Program-made: the position numbers and the translations under genes
Shown here: piece by piece, positions 46,103-55,379 of the stretch
Layout of the letters: each line of letters begins with the position of its first letter
How positions within the stretch are numbered: position 1 is the first letter of the stretch
Notes under the pieces: model-generated
Told to the model about the DNA's origin: nothing
The model's database searches: none
What the model saw: the letters and a program-made list of their open reading frames with translations, nothing else
Source: an uncultured Eggerthella sp.
GTDB lineage: Bacteria; Actinomycetota; Coriobacteriia; Coriobacteriales; Eggerthellaceae
DNA: 64,000 nucleotides
Assembly: GCA_900556585.1 (NCBI GenBank)
Contig: USPD01000001.1
Coordinates: forward strand, 1 to 64,000
Reading direction: 5' to 3'

Positions 46103-48337
46103 ATGGCGAAAGAGTTTTTAACAGGCAATCAAGCATTCGCTCATGCTGCACTTGAAGCAGGGGTGCGCGTATGTGCGGGGTATCCAGGTACTCCATCATC
46201 TGAGGTTATTGAAACCGTTGCAGCCCAACATGCAGCAGGCAAGGCTCAGGGTGTTCATGTTGAGTGGTCCACCAACGAAAAAGCTGCGCTTGAGCTATTG
46301 GCGGGTGCATCGTATGCAGGTGCACGTACGCTGTTTACCTGCAAGCAAGTTGGCCTGAATGTAGCGAGCGATGCCCTTATGTCGCTTAATTATGTGGGCG
46401 TCAAAGGTGGCATGGTGCTCTATGTTGCCGATGATCCTGGTCCCATTTCGTCGCAAACCGAACAGGATACTCGTCGTTTTGCGGCTTTTGCAAAAGTTCC
46501 TGTTTTCGATCCTGCGACCCCTGAGCAGGGATGCGAAATGATGGCTGAAGCATATGACTTGTCGGAGCGCTACGGAACGCCCGTCATCATGCGTCCAACA
46601 ACGCGCATTTGTCACGCTTCAACATTTGTTGATGTGGCAGAAACCACTACAGCGCGTCAACCTGAAGGGTTCAAAAAAGATTCTCGTTGGGTAATTTTTC
46701 CAAAGCGTGCCTATGAAGCTCATGGAGAAATTAACGAGCGCTTACCTAAAATTGCCGATGATTTTTCGAAGGATCCATTGGTACGTTTTAACCCCATGTT
46801 CGAAGCGGAAGGTAGCGCTGATAAAGGTCTCGATGGCAGTACTGGTAATAGTACTGGTAATGTGCCCCGCTTGGGCATTATGGCTGGCGGCATTTCGTAT
46901 GCGTACGCTCGTGAAGCGCTTCGCCAAATTGAACAGCAAATTGCTGATGGCAAGGTAATGACAGCAGATGGCGTTGTGATAAATACGCTGCCAGCGTACC
47001 GTGTTATACAAATTGGTACGCCTTATCCGTTTCCTGCCGCGCGCGCTGCAGAATTCGCTGAAGGCCTTGATGAAGTTATTGTTTTTGAAGAACTTGATCA
47101 TGTGCTTGAAGATGAAATGCTGAAGCTGGCAGGCAAAATTCATGCATCGTATGACGTAAAGGGAAAGCTGACAGGGCACACCACCAATCGCGGAGAAAAC
47201 TCAATCGATGTAATTGCTGAACAGCTGCGCGATTTCTTTGGTTTGAAGCTCAAGGCGGTTTCGGCATCCATAGATTCGGCTGTTGAGTTTTCCGCTCATT
47301 CAGTTGGCGAATCTTCTGCTTGCCAAAATGTTGAGCCTTCCGCTCATTCGATTAGCGAATCACTGGTTTGTCCGATTGGCGAATCTTCCACCAGTCCGAC
47401 CGTTGAGCCTCCTGCCCGCCCTCCGCTGTTGTGTCCAGGTTGTCCTCATCGCGGATCATTCTACGCAACTAAAGCAGCATTTCGTCGTGCAAGCGATGGA
47501 ATATTCTGCGGCGACATTGGCTGCTATACCTTAGGCAATGCTAAACCGCTTGACGCGGTCGATACTTGTCTGTGTATGGGTGCCGACATTACTATTGCGC
47601 AGGGTTTCAGCATTGTGGAGCCAAACAAAAAAGCGTTGGCGTTTATTGGTGACTCAACGTTCTTCGCCAGCGGCATGACAGGTGTTGCGAACGCAGTATA
47701 CAACCAGCATGACATAACTATTGTGGTGCTGGATAATGCGACCACTGCTATGACAGGTTCGCAACCTCACCCAGGAACCGGCGTTACGCTTATGGGTCCA
47801 AAGAGTGAGCCCATTTCTATTGAAACGGTGCTGCGAGCTTTGGGTGTGAAGGTTATTACTCATGCCAATCCTTTGCATTTAGATGATGCGGTTGCGGCGG
47901 CAAAAGAGGCTATCGAATATGATGGCCCTTCAGCGATCATTTATGAATCTCCGTGCATCAAGTTAATTAAGCCTGCGGCACCTGTTCGAGTGGACTTGGA
48001 AGCATGCACGAACTGCGGTCGTTGCGTTCTTAAACTTGGATGTCCTGCGTTGTCGTGGGATGCTGAGAGCCGTCATCCTGTGGTTGACGTGTCGCTCTGC
48101 AACGGCTGCGGGCTTTGTACTTATGTATGCAACGATGGTGCTTTGATTTGCGATGAACTTAATGAGGGAGCCTTACAAGTGCCTAAAGCTTTACAGGGCG
48201 GAGCGTCTGAAGGCAGCCTGCCTGAAGCTGTCACCTTCGAAAACAGTTCCTCTAAGGATTTCCGAGCCAAAAATGGCGCATCTAAAGGCAGCACCTCTCA
48301 AGAACATGTAACGCGCAAGGAGGCCTCTCATGATTAA
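46103..48337 (+). CDS. iorA: Indolepyruvate ferredoxin oxidoreductase, alpha subunit
   Basis: 744 residues from ATG 46103 (GAAAGAG before; an ATG five codons upstream has no ribosome site). IorA oxidatively decarboxylates aryl pyruvates to aryl-acetyl-CoA with ferredoxin. N-terminal pyrimidine domain (GNQAFAHAALEAGVRVCAGYPGTPSSE), TPP domain (LLCPGCPHRG, CGDIGCYTLG, GDSTFFASG), and two [4Fe-4S] motifs CTNCGRCVLKLGC and CNGCGLCTYVC. Unusual additions: a degenerate tandem-repeat linker before the TPP domain (about 393-437), a Gly/Ser/Thr insertion near 240 and a polar ~60-residue C-terminal extension. Normal family length is about 600. Confidence 0.95.
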   Translation: MAKEFLTGNQAFAHAALEAGVRVCAGYPGTPSSEVIETVAAQHAAGKAQGVHVEWSTNEKAALELLAGASYAGARTLFTCKQVGLNVASDALMSLNYVGVKGGMVLYVADDPGPISSQTEQDTRRFAAFAKVPVFDPATPEQGCEMMAEAYDLSERYGTPVIMRPTTRICHASTFVDVAETTTARQPEGFKKDSRWVIFPKRAYEAHGEINERLPKIADDFSKDPLVRFNPMFEAEGSADKGLDGSTGNSTGNVPRLGIMAGGISYAYAREALRQIEQQIADGKVMTADGVVINTLPAYRVIQIGTPYPFPAARAAEFAEGLDEVIVFEELDHVLEDEMLKLAGKIHASYDVKGKLTGHTTNRGENSIDVIAEQLRDFFGLKLKAVSASIDSAVEFSAHSVGESSACQNVEPSAHSISESLVCPIGESSTSPTVEPPARPPLLCPGCPHRGSFYATKAAFRRASDGIFCGDIGCYTLGNAKPLDAVDTCLCMGADITIAQGFSIVEPNKKALAFIGDSTFFASGMTGVANAVYNQHDITIVVLDNATTAMTGSQPHPGTGVTLMGPKSEPISIETVLRALGVKVITHANPLHLDDAVAAAKEAIEYDGPSAIIYESPCIKLIKPAAPVRVDLEACTNCGRCVLKLGCPALSWDAESRHPVVDVSLCNGCGLCTYVCNDGALICDELNEGALQVPKALQGGASEGSLPEAVTFENSSSKDFRAKNGASKGSTSQEHVTRKEASHD
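47282..47412 (+). repeat. Degenerate ~45-48 bp tandem repeats within iorA
   Basis: Units starting GTTGAG(T/C)...TTCCGCTCATTC...TTAGCGAATC recur about 48 bp apart, with a third partial unit, encoding VEFSAHSVGESSACQN / VEPSAHSISESLVCP / IGESSTSPT / VEPPARP. Confidence 0.85.
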
Positions 48338-48953
48338 TATCTCTCTTGCAGGAATTGGCGGCCAGGGTAGCGTTCTGGCGGCAAAAATCTTGGCGGAAAC
48401 TGCGCGTTCTAAAGGTTGGCAAGTTCGCACTGCTGAAACAACTGGTATGGCTCAGCGTGGCGGAAACGTAATGAGTCACGTTCGCATGGGCGACAATGGA
48501 GAAGAAGTTTTTTCGCCTTTGCCCGCGCAAGCATCGGACGACCTTATTATTGCATTAGAGCCGGGCGAAGGCTTGCGTGCTCTTTCGCTTTTGAAGCCTC
48601 GCGGCGTGCTGGTTACCGCCGCTTCAGGTGTTGCGCCTGTTGTTTCTAGTTTCAAAGCAGCCCCTTATAATCCTGAAGAAATGATTGCGCAACTCCAGGC
48701 TAGTGGTGCTCAGGTGGTTGTGGTTGACGATGCTGCCTTGTGTGAAGAGCTTGGATCACGAAAAGCTCTTAATATTCTCATGTTGGCACGTGCTCTTTCT
48801 GCGGTGAATAACCCAGCTTATGACAATGCACTTTGCGGAAAAATCACTCTCGATGACATGCGGGCAATTATTTCGATCTGTGTCAAGGAGCGCTTTGTGC
48901 CGCTTAACCTTCGTGCGATTGATTTAGCGGAACAGAGTACTTTACTAAACTAA
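48330..48953 (+). CDS. iorB: Indolepyruvate ferredoxin oxidoreductase, beta subunit
   Basis: 207 residues; starts within the last codons of iorA (8-bp overlap) behind AAGGAGG. IorB is the gamma-type domain of 2-oxoacid oxidoreductases: GIGGQGSVLAAKILAETA and ETTGMAQRGGNVMSHVRMG. It forms the alpha2beta2 enzyme with IorA. Confidence 0.95.
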   Translation: MINISLAGIGGQGSVLAAKILAETARSKGWQVRTAETTGMAQRGGNVMSHVRMGDNGEEVFSPLPAQASDDLIIALEPGEGLRALSLLKPRGVLVTAASGVAPVVSSFKAAPYNPEEMIAQLQASGAQVVVVDDAALCEELGSRKALNILMLARALSAVNNPAYDNALCGKITLDDMRAIISICVKERFVPLNLRAIDLAEQSTLLN

Positions 48954-49030
48954 AGAGCATGCGATATTTTATACACCAAGGATTTTATATATCAAGGAAT
49001 CACGCTTCTAGAAATACGAAAGGCTGAACG

Positions 49031-50266
49031 ATGGAGCTCACAACCGAACAGTTCGACATACTTAAAGAAGAATTTAAGACCCTGAAAGATCGTTCTCCTT
49101 TTTATGCGAAAAAATATGAAGGCATTGATTTAACCGATATACAAACTCAGGAAGATTTCGAAAAGCTTCCTTTTTCTGAAAAGGCGGATTTGCGTGAGGT
49201 GTATCCTCTTGGTCTTGCCGCCGTCCCTGAAGAAAAAATCGTGCGTGTTCATTCTTCGTCAGGCACTACAGGCATTCCAGTAGTAATTCCTTATACTCAA
49301 AAAGACGTTGTTGACTGGGCAATTCAATTTGCTCGTTGCTATGAAGTTGCGGGCGTAACCAATAAAGACCGCGTGCATATCACTCCTGGTTACGGTCTAT
49401 GGACTGCGGGCATCGGTTTTCAGTTGGGTGCTGAACGCTTAGGCGCTATGGCAATCCCAATGGGACCAGGCAATACCGAAAAGCAGCTTCGCATGATGGA
49501 AGATTTGCAGTCTACCGTGTTGTGCGCAACCAGTTCGTACGCGCTGCTTTTGGCAGAAGAAATTGCTAAGCGAGGTATTCGCGATAAGCTTTCCTTGCGC
49601 AAAGGCGTTATTGGTTCGGAGCGTTGGGGCGAAAAGATGCGCCATCGCATTGAGCATGAGCTGGGTATTGAGATTTTTGACATCTATGGGCTTACTGAGG
49701 TTTACGGTCCCGGTATTGGTATTTCGTGCAAGGAGCACAACGGCATGCATTTATGGAGCGATTACGTATACGCTGAAGTGGTCGATCCGAAAACTGGCGA
49801 GCAGCTCCCCGATGGTGAAATTGGTGAATTGGTATTAACAACGCTGCGCAAAGAAGGTGCACCGTTGGTTCGTTATCGTACTCATGATCTGACCCGCATC
49901 ATTCCAGGTGATTGCGCTTGCGGCATGAAGCATCCTCGTATTGATACGCTGGTAGGTCGTACCGACGATATGTTCAAAGTTAAGGGTGTAAATATGTTCC
50001 CAGCTCAGGTTGAGGAAGTAATTGCGGCAACGTCGGGAACATCTTCGGAGTATCAGGTAATGATCGAACATATTATGGGTCGCGATGTACTGACTGTTTT
50101 GTTCGAAACCGATCTTACAGGCGATGATTTGAGGCGCTGCGAGTCGGAGCTTGAGCTTATCTTCAAGGCAAAGATTGGGTGCACTCCCGATGCAAAGGGT
50201 GTGCCACTGGGAGAATTGCCTCGCTCCGAAAAGAAGACTCAGCGCATTTTCGATAGCCGTTATTAA
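49031..50266 (+). CDS. paaK: Phenylacetate-CoA ligase family protein
   Basis: 411 residues. Adenylate-forming enzyme: P-loop HSSSGTTGIPVVIPYT, IYGLTEVYGPG, DGEIGELVLTT, YRTHDLT, and the C-terminal lobe FKVKGVNMFPAQVEEV. It ends at the canonical GELPRSEKKTQRIFDSR. The family activates phenylacetate or other aryl acetates with ATP and CoA. Next to iorAB it probably handles aryl-acetyl-CoA made from aromatic amino acids, possibly in the direction of free acid release. A 32-codon in-frame stretch follows the stop. Confidence 0.9.
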   Translation: MELTTEQFDILKEEFKTLKDRSPFYAKKYEGIDLTDIQTQEDFEKLPFSEKADLREVYPLGLAAVPEEKIVRVHSSSGTTGIPVVIPYTQKDVVDWAIQFARCYEVAGVTNKDRVHITPGYGLWTAGIGFQLGAERLGAMAIPMGPGNTEKQLRMMEDLQSTVLCATSSYALLLAEEIAKRGIRDKLSLRKGVIGSERWGEKMRHRIEHELGIEIFDIYGLTEVYGPGIGISCKEHNGMHLWSDYVYAEVVDPKTGEQLPDGEIGELVLTTLRKEGAPLVRYRTHDLTRIIPGDCACGMKHPRIDTLVGRTDDMFKVKGVNMFPAQVEEVIAATSGTSSEYQVMIEHIMGRDVLTVLFETDLTGDDLRRCESELELIFKAKIGCTPDAKGVPLGELPRSEKKTQRIFDSRY

Positions 50267-50377
50267 GCGCTCGCGAAGTTGGCTTGTGCCTTTGAGGCTG
50301 AAGATCCGCTCGAAAACTATAATAAGGTTATCGAATCGTGGCTTATTAAGCAGCTGATAAACTAAGGAGACTTGAAT

Positions 50378-51163
50378 TTGAATTCTTCTTCGAAAAGCTT
50401 ATTCGTAAAGAGACTCCGTTTGAGCACGCTTGCATTTGTATGTGTAGCTACGTTGATGATGTGTACTTTAATGAGTGGCTGTTCACAGGATTCAACTGAT
50501 TCAAGCGCTGCCCCTGAGCAGTTTGAGGTGAACGATAAAGGGGTAGAAAGTTCGGAGGAGACTGCTGAGGAGCCAGCGGGCCCCGACCCTGACGAGCTTC
50601 GTGCGCAGCTTACTATTACTGAAGACTATCGAGATAGCTTTGTCCATGGTGAAAAGGGCGCAGAATTCCAAAAATATATTGTGCTGCATGATACGGAAGG
50701 TGAAGGAAGCGCTTCTGGTGTTGTCGATTATTGGGACAGCAACGGATCGGGCGTTGCGGCACATTTTGTTATTAATAAAGATGGTAGCATCGTGCAATGT
50801 GTTCCGCTTGACGCAATTGCGCACCATGCTGGATTTGGAGACACAGGGCATAATGCTCAATACGGCGTTGAGGATGAATCTCGCGACGATAAAGTAGGTA
50901 CGACTTCTATCGGTTCAAGTTTTGCCGACTATGGTATGAATTCTTATTCGATAGGTATTGAAATGGTTCATGTAGGTGGTTCGGGTGATTACCCACAAGT
51001 ACAGCTAGACGCACTTGATGGTTTGATTGCCTACATTGATGCATATTACGGTTTTGAAAGTACCATCATTGATCACAAAGCATGGCGCACAGGCAATTCC
51101 GACACGTCTGCTGAATTCGCAACATATTTAGCAAACTATCAAGATCATCGTACCCACGCATAG
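50378..51163 (+). CDS. Lipoprotein N-acetylmuramoyl-L-alanine amidase (Amidase_2)
   Basis: 261 residues from TTG 50378, 8 nt after AAGGAG. Lipobox LMSGC (Cys35) ends the signal, then an acidic Ser/Glu/Pro linker to ~85. The Amidase_2/PGRP domain has the zinc ligands in YIVLHDTEGEG, IAHHAGFGD and IDHKAWRTGNSD, plus VAAHFVINKDGSIVQ and SIGIEMVH. It cleaves the bond between muramic acid and the stem peptide outside the membrane. Membrane anchoring suggests wall turnover rather than release as a bacteriocin. Confidence 0.88.
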   Translation: MNSSSKSLFVKRLRLSTLAFVCVATLMMCTLMSGCSQDSTDSSAAPEQFEVNDKGVESSEETAEEPAGPDPDELRAQLTITEDYRDSFVHGEKGAEFQKYIVLHDTEGEGSASGVVDYWDSNGSGVAAHFVINKDGSIVQCVPLDAIAHHAGFGDTGHNAQYGVEDESRDDKVGTTSIGSSFADYGMNSYSIGIEMVHVGGSGDYPQVQLDALDGLIAYIDAYYGFESTIIDHKAWRTGNSDTSAEFATYLANYQDHRTHA

Positions 51164-51754
51164 ATAAATATTTTTGCAGGTACATCGGAGTACATTTACT
51201 CGCATCTGCAATAACATTCGCAAAGCATATTAAAGGACACGTTTGCTATAGCATTCATACAGTGTGCCTGAAGGTGTGTTTGTTGTATCCTGCATGAAGT
51301 GCGTCAGGGAATACATTAAAAAGTACATTAGCTATACCTTCCGCAATTAATCCTGGCAGCAAACCGGTAAATTTTGCTAGTTTTATGCAACCCATGCTGC
51401 AAAATGGCATGAAGTATATATTCGCTTTTGGTTCGTAATTTTTATACAGTTAATATTTGCTTGAATATTGCAAATATCCATCGTTTCATTACATCGGAAA
51501 TAGTGCTTTTCAATGATTTTTAGATACTGGAAAGATGTAAGTATATACTTCGTACCATTTTGCAGAGCACCTACATAGAATAAGGGAAAATGGTTAAAAA
51601 TAAAGGGTAAAGCAAATGCCACAAAATACTTTGGCAGTCTCCTTTAATCAAAAATGAGTCCCCAAAGGAGACTCATTTGTACTGAAAAACATCCCAAATG
51701 TTAATAAAATTATTCAGAGTTATCGGCATCGATCAGGAGTCGCATTTTCGCATT
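51164..51754. other. Large AT-rich intergenic region between convergent genes
   Basis: 591 bp with no credible gene. Contains an inverted-repeat pair (51397-51420 and 51542-51565) enclosing a small hairpin (ATATTTGC/GCAAATAT near 51453-51480), and a terminator-like stem AAATGAGTC/GACTCATTT (51652-51678) that could end both the amidase and glf transcripts. Confidence 0.7.
51397..51565. repeat. Inverted-repeat pair enclosing 121 bp
   Basis: CTGCAAAATGGCATGAAGTATATA minus its last bases can be read at 51397-51420; the complement of 51542-51565 matches it at 22 of 24 positions. Inside lies a perfect 8-bp hairpin. Architecture is similar to the pairs at 36.7 and 61.2 kb, but the arm sequence is different. 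Confidence 0.75.
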
Positions 51755-52918
51755 CTATTTTTCGCGAACGATCATGTTCAAACGGATATTCAAGCCGAGT
51801 TCTTGTTGTACCAGGTTGAAAGCAGCATCGATAGCTTTATCCATGTCATAATACTTGTAGCCACCAAGTCGACCAGCGAATACTACATTGCCTTCTTGCT
51901 TTGCCAGTTCTGCATATTTTTCATAAAGCGCCGTATTACGCTCATCGTTAATAGGATAGTAAGGTTCGTCGCCTGGCTTCCAATCAGCAGGATATTCACG
52001 CGTGATGATAGAAACAGGAATGGTGTTGCCATCAGCGTCTTTACCAAACTCAAAATGCTTGTGCTCGATGATGCGAGTCCAAGGTACTTCGTGGGATGTG
52101 TAGTTAACAACCGCGTTGCCTTGCCAGTTTTCGCATTCAACAAGCTCAGATTCAAAACGCAAGGAGCGATACTCAAGGTTACCCAACTTGAAGTCGTAGA
52201 ACTCATCAATTGGTCCGCAGTAAATAGTACGATCGGCGATGTTTGGATACTGTGCAATAAAATCACGATATTCAGTATTTAGTAGGATTTCAGCTCCATG
52301 GAACATGCGATGCACCATAGCGGTATAACCACCAATAGGGATACCCTGCCAACGATCGTTAAAGTAATTGTTGTCATAGATGAAACGTACAGGCAAGCGC
52401 TTGATAATAGATGCAGGAAGGTCTTTGCAATCACGACCCCACTGTTTTTCAGTGTATTCCTTAACAAGCTTTTCGAAGATGTCGCGCCCAACCAGGGATA
52501 GAGCCTGTTCCTCGAGGTTCTTTGGTTCAGTAATACCTTCAGCAGCAATTTGCTCTTCAATTTTCGCCTTAGCCTCAGCAGGTGTACAAACGCCCCACAT
52601 TTTTGAGAAGGTATTCATATTAAAAGGCATATTAAACAGCTCGTCATGATAGCGAGCAACAGGAGAATTTACGTAGTTGTTGAACTCAGCGAATTGGTTT
52701 ACATAATCCCAAACGGGCTTTATTGAGGTATGGAAAATGTGGGCACCATATTTATGGACGTTGATATCATGTTCACGAGAAGTGTAAATGTTACCAGCGA
52801 TATGATCTCGGCGGTCAATAACTAGGCAACTTTTGCCGCGATGGGTTGCTTCGTGAGCAAATACGGCAGCAGTAATGCCTGCACCCACGATTAAGTAATC
52901 GTAATGATCTTGCTGCAT
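51755..52918 (-). CDS. glf: UDP-galactopyranose mutase
   Basis: 387 residues from the ATG at 52918 on the minus strand (AAAGG before it), giving MQQDHYDYLIVGAG; the frame stays open further upstream without a start signal. Glf is an FAD enzyme converting UDP-galactopyranose to UDP-galactofuranose for surface glycans. Nucleotide-binding VGAGITAAVFA (with Ala in place of the third Gly), YGAHIFHT, YTEKQWG, DNNYFNDRWQGIPIGGY and GRLGGYKYYDMD match the family closely. A GT2 gene lies nearby. Confidence 0.96.
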   Translation of the reverse strand: MQQDHYDYLIVGAGITAAVFAHEATHRGKSCLVIDRRDHIAGNIYTSREHDINVHKYGAHIFHTSIKPVWDYVNQFAEFNNYVNSPVARYHDELFNMPFNMNTFSKMWGVCTPAEAKAKIEEQIAAEGITEPKNLEEQALSLVGRDIFEKLVKEYTEKQWGRDCKDLPASIIKRLPVRFIYDNNYFNDRWQGIPIGGYTAMVHRMFHGAEILLNTEYRDFIAQYPNIADRTIYCGPIDEFYDFKLGNLEYRSLRFESELVECENWQGNAVVNYTSHEVPWTRIIEHKHFEFGKDADGNTIPVSIITREYPADWKPGDEPYYPINDERNTALYEKYAELAKQEGNVVFAGRLGGYKYYDMDKAIDAAFNLVQQELGLNIRLNMIVREK

Positions 52919-53476
52919 GAAATGCACCTTTCTATGCGATGTTTTAAACAGCAAAATCGCAAACAGCGAAATTGTAATCCGCATGTCTATTAATAGCTGA
53001 CGATTCTGTAATGATATTGGGCAGCTACGCGCTTTTGCTGTTTTGTGTTTTATTTTGCAAGTATGCAATGCTATTTTAGCAGCAGTGTTAGAAAGCGCGA
53101 GCTTGTATTGAACTCCGAGGAGAGAATAATAAGTTTTTTGGGAATCAAAATTAATAATAATAAAGATTTTCGGTTGGTAGTCTTTTGACTTAGATGGTCT
53201 TTAGTAATAAAGATTTAAAACCATAAGCTGTTTGGTTACACAACGCGCAATAAAAGAGTTATTAATTGGCGTGAATAGAGTTTATTATTTCATAGGTGTT
53301 TAATGGGTATAACCTTTGTTGGTGTTTGCTACATTTCCCTTTTCTTATTTGGGCACCTTCTGCAATAAGCACTCAAAAAGCATCTGTGAGTTTAAAGTGT
53401 ATAAATAGTAGGTGGGGCTATCAGCCCCACCTAAACAAACTCACTTTTGTTGTATGGTTGATGTTCTATGTGCAGT
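52919..53476. other. AT-rich intergenic region between glf and the stress protein
   Basis: 558 bp. Contains a 12-bp direct repeat TAATAAAGATTT (53158-53169 and 53205-53216) and the hairpin TAGGTGGGGCT/AGCCCCACCTA (53409-53433), probably the terminator of the minus-strand stress-protein gene. No coding frame is convincing. Confidence 0.65.
53409..53433 (-). terminator. Probable terminator of the universal stress protein gene
   Basis: Perfect 11-bp stem TAGGTGGGGCT / AGCCCCACCTA with a 3-nt loop, 44 bp past the stop; the T run on the minus strand is weak. Confidence 0.6.
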
Positions 53477-53917
53477 TTAATCTTGCTTTACGACTAAAAC
53501 GTCGCAACGAAGGTTGCGGATAAGGTAAGTGGAGACACTGCCAACAAATACGTACGTAATGTTTGATAGACCACGTTCACCGCAAACTACGATGTCAGGA
53601 TTGAAAGGTTTAATCATCAAGTTGTGAATTGTTTCCTGAATACGACCAACCTTTACAACAACTTCGACAGATGGAATATTTGGATTGTTGCGGGCATCTT
53701 TCAAGATGTCACCTAAGGAATCTTCTAAGCGGTTTTGGATGGTTTGTGCAAGTTCCTGATAATCGGTTCCTGTTAAAGAATCTGGAACAGAATCAATAAC
53801 GTGGCCAAGCATCAATTCGGCATGGTTCAGAGATGCAATTTGAATAGCGCGCTGAGCCACTTCTTCCTGGGTGCTGCCTCCGTCTAGTGCAGCAAATACT
53901 CGTTTGTATTGCTTCAT
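53477..53917 (-). CDS. Universal stress protein (UspA family)
   Basis: 146 residues from the ATG at 53917 on the minus strand (AGAGGGG upstream). Typical Usp fold: FAALDGGSTQEEVAQRAIQIA at the N-terminus and the ATP-binding G-2X-G-9X-G-S motif in GERGLSNITYVFVGSVS, so it is probably an ATP-binding member. Stands alone between glf and the glycosyltransferase. Confidence 0.92.
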   Translation of the reverse strand: MKQYKRVFAALDGGSTQEEVAQRAIQIASLNHAELMLGHVIDSVPDSLTGTDYQELAQTIQNRLEDSLGDILKDARNNPNIPSVEVVVKVGRIQETIHNLMIKPFNPDIVVCGERGLSNITYVFVGSVSTYLIRNLRCDVLVVKQD

Positions 53918-54185
53918 AATAATCGCCCCTCTTTCTCCTGAACATTCAGGAACTAAGTTTTGGGCTCCCAACAGCCCTGTTTGTTATCTGCCTTTATTCT
54001 AGCATCGTTTTATGGTTGGAGGAATTGTTAAGAAACGTTAAACTGAACGAGATTGTATTTGTATTTGCCTGAATGCTGTAATACTTATACACTTTGCCGT
54101 TGTTTGTTGGCGAATTCTGGTATTTTGTCGTCAAACACAAGCGAAATTGAAATACCACCTTAGGTACCTCGGAGGGATTCAACTT

Positions 54186-55124
54186 ATGGCAGACAAAATT
54201 GCTGTTCTGATACCTTGCTATAACGAAGCAATTACTATCGGGAAAGTGGTCGATGATTTCAAACGTGTGCTGCCTGAGGCGGACATCTATGTTTATGACA
54301 ACAATTCCAAAGATGACACCGCCAAGATTGCGCACGAGCATGGCGCAATTGTGAAGTTTGAAGGCCGCCAAGGAAAAGGCAATGTTGTTCGCAGCATGTT
54401 TCGCGATATTGAGGCTGACTACTACATCATGGTCGACGGCGATGATACCTATCCTGCAGAAGCGGCACCTGAGTTGCTGAAGCCTTTGCGGGAAGATCGT
54501 GCAGATATGACGGTGGGTGATCGTCTTTCTAATGGCTCTTATGGCGAAGAAAACGATCGCGCATTTCACGGGTTTGGTAATGATTTGGTTCGTTGGCTTA
54601 TCAAGACGATTTATGGTTACGCTTTCGAAGATGTTATGACGGGCTATCGCGCATTCAATCGTATTTTTGTTAAAACTATGCCAGTGCTCTCAGAAGGCTT
54701 TCAGATTGAAACCGAAATTTCCATTCATGCAGTAGATAAACGTTGGCGTATTGTGGATGTACCAATTGACTATCGCGATCGTCCAGAGGGGAGTTATTCC
54801 AAGCTTTCCACTTTTGGCGATGGAGCGAAAGTGCTAAAGGCAATTACTGCGTTATTTAAAGATTATCGCCCGTTGGCGTTTTTTGGGTGGCTGGCATTGC
54901 TTCTTATCGTGCTGGCAATAATTGCTGCGGTTCCTGTTCTTATGGAATACGCGCAAACGGGTTTGGTGCCACGAATTCCTACGATGCTGGTTTCTATTGC
55001 GTTTGCTGGCTGTGCGGCGCTTTCGTTTGCGACGGGTTTGATTTTGGACACGGTAGCAAACAGCAATCGTCGTCAGTGGGAATTGGATGTGTATAAAGCG
55101 AACGGGAGCTTTTATAGAAAGTAA
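54186..55124 (+). CDS. GT2 glycosyltransferase with two membrane segments
   Basis: 312 residues from ATG 54186 (GGAGGG before it). GT-A domain about 1-225: IAVLIPCYNEAITIGKVV, DNNSKDDT, and the metal-binding DGDDTYP; QIETEISIHAVDK and YRDRPEGSYSKLST are typical of the DPM1/GtrB-like group acting on polyprenyl phosphate. Two C-terminal membrane segments (about 237-260 and 270-295). It may feed a surface glycan pathway with glf, but donor and acceptor cannot be assigned. Confidence 0.88.
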   Translation: MADKIAVLIPCYNEAITIGKVVDDFKRVLPEADIYVYDNNSKDDTAKIAHEHGAIVKFEGRQGKGNVVRSMFRDIEADYYIMVDGDDTYPAEAAPELLKPLREDRADMTVGDRLSNGSYGEENDRAFHGFGNDLVRWLIKTIYGYAFEDVMTGYRAFNRIFVKTMPVLSEGFQIETEISIHAVDKRWRIVDVPIDYRDRPEGSYSKLSTFGDGAKVLKAITALFKDYRPLAFFGWLALLLIVLAIIAAVPVLMEYAQTGLVPRIPTMLVSIAFAGCAALSFATGLILDTVANSNRRQWELDVYKANGSFYRK

Positions 55125-55287
55125 TTAATATAGAAGGCAAGTAACAGACTGGGCTAGACAGCAAGTGGTAAGCGTCAAGGTTCGTGAGTGCTAAAACGAC
55201 AATTTGCTAACCCTTGGAGCGAATCAGAAAATTATAAACTGTACACAGAAGTTTTCGCTTGCAGATCGACCGCTTTTTAAATGCACA

Positions 55288-55326
55288 AATTAAAAGGGCT
55301 GGAATCATTCCAACCCTTTTAATTTT
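55288..55326. terminator. Bidirectional terminator between GT2 gene and htpG
   Basis: AAATTAAAAGGG pairs with CCCTTTTAATTT, extended inward by GGAAT/ATTCC; A and T runs on both sides suit both the plus-strand GT2 and minus-strand htpG transcripts. Confidence 0.75.
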
Positions 55327-55379
55327 GAGGTTTGCACTTCGTGACCCCACTAGCTTTTTGCTAGTGATAGTTATGTTTG

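Noticed and set aside
51698..52282. 194-codon plus-strand frame
   Set aside because: Antisense shadow of glf; glf matches its family along its full length.
53994..54569. 191-codon minus-strand frame
   Set aside because: Largely antisense to the GT2 glycosyltransferase, rich in His/Cys/Ile as expected of a shadow frame, no ribosome site.
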